A stretch of 64,000 nt of DNA, taken from assembly GCA_000349905.1 (NCBI GenBank), contig KB722763.1, positions 97,770 through 161,769 of the forward strand, in the 5' to 3' direction. The DNA is from Volvariella volvacea V23. Taxonomy: Eukaryota; Basidiomycota; Agaricomycetes; Agaricales; Pluteaceae. The notes under the pieces are model-generated. The model was given only the letters and a program-made list of their open reading frames with translations, was not told where the DNA came from and did no database searches. Shown in pieces: positions 59,701 through 64,000 of the stretch. Numbering within the stretch: position 1 is the stretch's first letter; each line of letters opens with the position of its first letter. The translations under genes were made by a program, and so were the position numbers.

Positions 59701-60062
59701 TAGGCAAATTCAAAAAACCAGCCGCTGCGGCTGGTCGAAGCAAACCGGAAACCATGGCGGACATGGCCGCAGAGCTCCTTCGTCTCGAAGGCGAAAAGAT
59801 TGAAGTCGTTCCGAACACGGCGGAGGGTAAGGCCAGTGTGTTGAGCGACGAAGATCTTCATATGCTCCTGGATCGTAGTCCAGAAGTGTTCACGGACCGT
59901 GGCAAGGGCTGGACGTCGGCTGATAAGCACGTTCCTCCTGGGGAGGCTCCTGCGAGCAAGCCGGCGAAGAAGACTGCGTTTGCCGTTTATGATGCCCCTC
60001 AGCATGAGGGTAATGATGCGCTTGCGAAGATGTTGGGTGAGGATTCGGACGTGGATGGATGA
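56788..60062 (+). CDS. SNF2-family chromatin-remodelling ATPase, Lsh/Irc5 (HELLS) type
   Basis: Eleven exons: 56788-56937, 57106-57529, 57594-57616, 57664-57789, 57839-58216, 58272-58351, 58404-58873, 58926-59167, 59217-59423, 59485-59644, 59704-60062 (872 aa). Helicase motifs: [24 protein letters not shown] (residues 192-200), VDEGHRLKN (DEGH 334-337), [63 protein letters not shown] and [20 protein letters not shown] with [12 protein letters not shown] points to the Lsh/Irc5 branch, which uses ATP to shift nucleosomes and acts in DNA methylation, repeat silencing or cohesin loading. A Lys-rich insertion lies at about 273-293, and a long acidic/basic insertion at about 430-520 separates the two lobes. 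Exon 3 is only 23 nt and carries the Walker A motif. Confidence 0.95.
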
Positions 60063-60900
60063 TGTAATTTGACGTTTCTGGTCTCTTGTGATAGAATGCT
60101 TTCGAAAGCATATATTCTTGTGGATATCCTTATACGTTTTTAAGGTGTAGGAATAATCTAACTGTTATACCCTAGTACAATTTATCCACACATCGCGCTA
60201 ATTACCGTACAGTACCTATGTTACATTGCGTTGAACTTGTAGACGAGGTATATAATTTCTTTTTTGCAACAGACCGCGATTCCTGACTTCAACCTCTGGT
60301 TCGGCATCTCCAGTGTTATGTTGTTGGAAATTGGACTTGCCGTTTCGTCGCCATTTGGTTAATGATTTGGGGCTGGCCGAGGGATTCGCATCATCGATAT
60401 AGACACAGAATATCACAATGTCGGTGGCACTAGCCCACCTTGCGTTGGACTCGAGCAGTGCGGGTGCAAACCAGAAACAACTAAACAAGATGGCGCTGTG
60501 CGTGCTGCGATACAAATACCAGTTGTCCTGCCGTGTAATCCAAGTCTAACACCACGAGCACAAGAACGCCTTGTGTTCCTTTATTATCCTCACCCTTTGT
60601 ATTGTCCGTTTCTTTCCGTAGGCGGCAAGACGAAGATGCGCTGCATGGGCTGCGATGGCCTCGGCACCGTCTGGTAAGATATGTGACGTCACAAATACTG
60701 AAATCCAAGCTTTGGGTCATATTTTTGCAATGGCCGGCGCCAACGATCGACCTTATCAGACGCGGGAATATTTTTTTCACCATTAGCAAGAGCCTCCTTC
60801 AATTTTCAATATTTTAATTCCGAGCCATTCACATGACTTTGTCCCAATCGTATAATGGGGCCGATTTCGATAGGGCACTTGGTCCTTTGTTCTTTCTCTC
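60063..60900. promoter_or_regulatory. Spacer and promoter of the ThrE-like gene
   Basis: About 840 bp between two genes on the same strand. I see no domain-bearing frame. A TTTTTTTCACC and A/T-rich stretch at 60760-60820 precedes the next start. Confidence 0.4.
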
Positions 60901-63900
60901 ATGGTCTCATCAGGCGAGGAAGGACGACCCCCAGATCCGGCTGCGAGCAACGCGGAACGTAGGAAGTCAAGGCGGGTCAAGTGGTTGGATGACCGTCAGC
61001 GGGGCTCGTCGCGCTCAAGCCACGCCCTTGATGAGCTGGGACGGGACGTATGTGGTCTTGCGCGTTGCCCTTATCAGTGCGACTGATCTAGCGCAATGCA
61101 TATCAGCCAGAGGCGTTTGAAACTTTGCGACAAGCCTTAGAGCGTTATCGCTCTTCCTCATCAACGCACAAGCACTCTACCAACACGCAGCCTGCAAAGG
61201 CGGCGCCTTCTGATACGCTGTTGTCATCAAATGCCGAAAGAGCGGATAACCACCCCGTGCGTCGTGCACCTGGGTGCTACATCGATCCAGACGAAAGCGC
61301 TGGGCTGCCGGGTATCGCTCATCCAGAAGAACACGCTTACCGTCAAGCCGAAGAGATCGTTCGCAGGTTCTCTATCAGGAAGAATGATTTTGTGGGTGTT
61401 GGGACAAGTAGAGGCCCTGGCAAGGACGTACAGCGTGAGCGTGGCGCTAATGGGTCAGACCCAGTCCCGGATATTCACAATGAGAGAGACGTCGAAGGGC
61501 AGAATATGCCCAGATCTGCGCCCTCCAGCCAACGCCCTACTGGCGTTTTGTCATCATTGCTCTCCATGCCAAGGCGGTTTGGACAAAATAGTTTGCCAGC
61601 CTCAAGACCCGACTCGGAGAGCTCGTCGGAAGATTCAGATCGGCCTGAGATAGTCCCCAATCATCACCGCGCAAACTCTCGTTCGCGACCCTCTCATTTC
61701 CTTCAAAGACGTGCTACCGAGCAGTCCACCGCCAGCGGGATCGGGACTCCCACGAAAGATATCTCTCCCCCTGAGCCAGCACGGACGCGTGGCGTATTGG
61801 AAAAGTCGCTAAGTAACGCACCCTTCAGTATGATGGGCTCCCCACCATCAAGGAAGATGAGAACAGGCGGTGGCGTGTTCGGCCCTCTGATCGCCAGCAC
61901 GGGTAACATTGCTGGGATTGCCGCGCCTATCCACAGTCAGCTGCAACCCAACTTGAAGAGGCCTGGTTATCACCTTACCCGGTGAGTACGTTCGCTGATC
62001 ATCTTTTCATCCCTTTGACTGGGTTTAGCTATTCCATGGAGCAAGCTCCGACGCTTGGTGGTCTCCACTCGCGTAACCCTTCCTTTGCACATTCCATAGC
62101 CTCATCTATACCGGGAACTGGGGCGAGCACCCCGAATTCGTTTTATTCGCCACCAAAGCCAAGCGCATATTCTCCTCGTTCTCGGCTCCCCGGCTCATCT
62201 CTGCTAAAGGAGTTCCAGAGGTTCGGTCTAAATAGTGGGCGGAGTACGCCCACGGAACTCGACGAGTCGGACGAAAAGAGATGGCAGGAATATAATCGCC
62301 GCAAAGACAAGAGGCCTAAACGGACAAAGAAAGAAATATACGTACGTTTGCTTGTTTCTATAATATGGTCCCGATGATTGAGGTTCTTTTGCAGATTACG
62401 CGCCATGTTGCTGAGCTTTTACAACGGGAAGAGTTCATTCTCAAGTTTGCAAGGGCGATGATGATGTTTGGCGGACCATCTCACAGGCTGATGTCTCAGC
62501 TTCAGTCGACGGCCCGCGTTTTGGATATGGAATTGAGTTGTTTATATCTCCCGGACGTCCTTCTTATCAGCTTTGACGACCCTGCATCTGGGACGAGTCA
62601 TCTCAAGTTCATCCGACAGTCTAGTTCCTTGGACCTCGGGAAACTCACGGATGCTTACGCTGTGTACTGGAGAGTAAGTCGCTTTGCTGGCTTATGGTGT
62701 AACACCGTGCTCACTAACAACTTGAAGGTCATTCACGATGAGATTTCCGTGTCCGCTGCTTCGACAGAGCTGGATGCCATCATGTGTAGACCACAGTTCT
62801 ACAAATGGTGGCAGTTGGTCCTTATTGGCGGAATGTGTTCCTCGGCTATATGCTCCGTCAGCTTTAATGGGAGTTTTATCGACACACTAGCCGTGTTTCC
62901 TATGGGTGCTTTGCTCGTTGGCATCCAGATCCTTAGTGTCCGAAACGAGCTGTACTCCAACGTCTTCGAGTAAGTTTCTTTTCTACCATATGATGACTGT
63001 GTAATTGACCATTTACTAGGTTAACGGTCGCTACATTGTTTAGTTTCATTTCCTCCGCTCTCGCATCAACTCATAAATTTTGTTATTCCGCTGTGGCATC
63101 CAGTTCTGTCGTCCTTATTCTCCCTGTTTGTACACGGCTCTCACCCCCTTGCGCTCGTTGCTGACGATTGTTTCGATTATATAGGGGTTCGTTGTTCTGT
63201 GTGGTGCTCTAGAAGTAACGTCTCGTAATATGACTGCAGGTTCCGTGAGACTGTGTTTTGCCGTGATGTATGCGCTGTTCCTTGGGTTTGGGCTTGCGAT
63301 GGGCGCAGAGGCGTATCAGAAGATTACGGGCAACCAGGTGGTGGGGTCGGAGGATTACGCGTGTGCGTCGAGCCATGTTGTGGATGGGCCGTGGTATTTG
63401 AGGACGCCGAGTAAGTGGTGGGGTGAGTGCAGTCGTGTCTGATTTCTTTGCCTCGGTTTGGTTTCTGAAATGAGATTTTGTAGCTTTTTTGACTGTTCCG
63501 GTGTTTTCTACCTTCTTGAGCGCCAAGAACCAGACTCCGTGGAACAGAAAAGAGATGGTGAGTTTGTTCGTAGTTGCGGGAGTAGATCTGAGGATTTACT
63601 TGCCGTCAGCCGCTGCTGGTGATTATTGCCTGTGTTGGGTGGACCACGAATTACTTTACTGCATTCAAATTTGGGGATCAACGCGATATCGTGGCTGCAG
63701 TAGGGTAGGTCCATCCCTGGCTCCCATCTTGCTTTCGAATCGCTTGATTGATATGAGCGCAGGGCGTTCGCGGTTGGGTTAGTTGCCAACTTATATGCGC
63801 GGTTCTTTAATGGCAATTCGTTTGTGGTCATGGTAAGTCCAATACTCATCCTTTACAATACTGCACCCTGAATACTTCATTCTCCTTTGTCGGCAGATTA

Positions 63901-64000
63901 CTGGGATACTATTCCAGCTCCCATCTGGTCTGGGAGAAGGCGGCCTCTTGGGATTTGTATCGGAAAAGACGGCAGGGTCGTCTACCAGTATATCCTACGT
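60901..64000 (+). CDS. ThrE/PRM10-type membrane transporter (3' end beyond window)
   Basis: Exons: 60901-61047, 61107-61981, 62029-62341, 62395-62673, 62728-62969, 63020-63125, 63185-63422, 63484-63557, 63610-63704, 63763-63832, 63897 to beyond 64000. All phases close. The first ~430 residues are disordered and Ser/Pro-rich. Then comes the DUF1212/ThrE domain: ITRHVAELLQREEFILKFAR, MMMFGGPSHRLMSQL, LDMELSCLYLPDVLLISFDD, FNGSFIDTLAVFPMGALLVG, and hydrophobic segments SFISSALASTHKFCYSAVAS, GFVVLCGALEVTSRN, CFAVMYALFLGFGLAMGAEA and GAFAVGLVANLYARFFNG. The text at the edge (ITGILFQLPSGLGEGGLLGF) belongs to the second transmembrane module. Bacterial ThrE exports threonine and serine; yeast Prm10 is pheromone-regulated and of unknown function. 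Only the 5' part is present. Confidence 0.9.

Overview
This window is nuclear DNA of a filamentous fungus, most likely an agaricomycete basidiomycete. Nearly every gene is broken by many short (about 48-60 nt) GT-AG introns, the genes are densely packed on both strands, and the families are typical of mushroom-forming fungi: questin-oxidase-like proteins, fungal HNH-nuclease proteins, small ricin-B-type lectins, F-box and BTB proteins, SET proteins, and NIF/FCP1-like proteins with a DLNGT core. I found no rRNA, tRNA, CRISPR or intact transposon. All exon models were made by eye from splice sites, frame continuity and family motifs. The phases of every chain described as complete add up.

Layout. 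0.2-1.8 kb (+): questin-oxidase-like gene. 3.7-4.9 kb (-): BTB-like gene. 6.5-8.4 kb (+): ZPR1. 8.7-10.6 and 14.5-15.6 kb (-): two related FCP1/NIF-type HAD genes on either side of a NAPE-PLD-type metallo-hydrolase (10.7-12.3 kb, -). 16.5-17.9 kb (+): coiled-coil protein of unknown function. 18.4-20.1 kb (-): secreted, probably GPI-anchored six-hairpin glycosidase. 21.5-23.5 kb (-): SET-domain protein. 25.0-26.1 kb (-): F-box protein.

27.1-34.2 kb is the most unusual block. Two intact paralogous FAD-linked oxidoreductases (496 and 503 aa) lie tail to tail as an inverted duplication that includes their promoters, and an HNH-nuclease-domain gene sits between them. 35.4-39.8 kb holds three ricin-B-type beta-trefoil lectin genes. 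Each encodes exactly 141 aa; two share identical exon lengths and the third has lost one intron.

42.3-45.1 kb (+): D-xylulose kinase with large low-complexity insertions. 48.3-52.7 kb (+): 1407-aa multi-pass membrane protein with a huge disordered tail. 54.0-55.2 kb (-): RNase III-fold plus dsRBM protein lacking the catalytic acids. 56.8-60.1 kb (+): Lsh/Irc5-type SNF2 ATPase. 60.9 kb to the window edge (+): ThrE/PRM10-type membrane protein, cut off at its 3' end.

I see housekeeping genes (ZPR1, xylulokinase, SNF2, ThrE) separated by accessory, faster-evolving ones (oxidoreductase pair, HNH, lectins, F-box, BTB). The long spacers (1.8-3.7, 12.3-14.5, 34-35.4, 39.8-42.3, 45.2-48.2 and 55.2-56.8 kb) contain no gene I can support beyond a few decayed-looking coding stretches, which are listed with low confidence.
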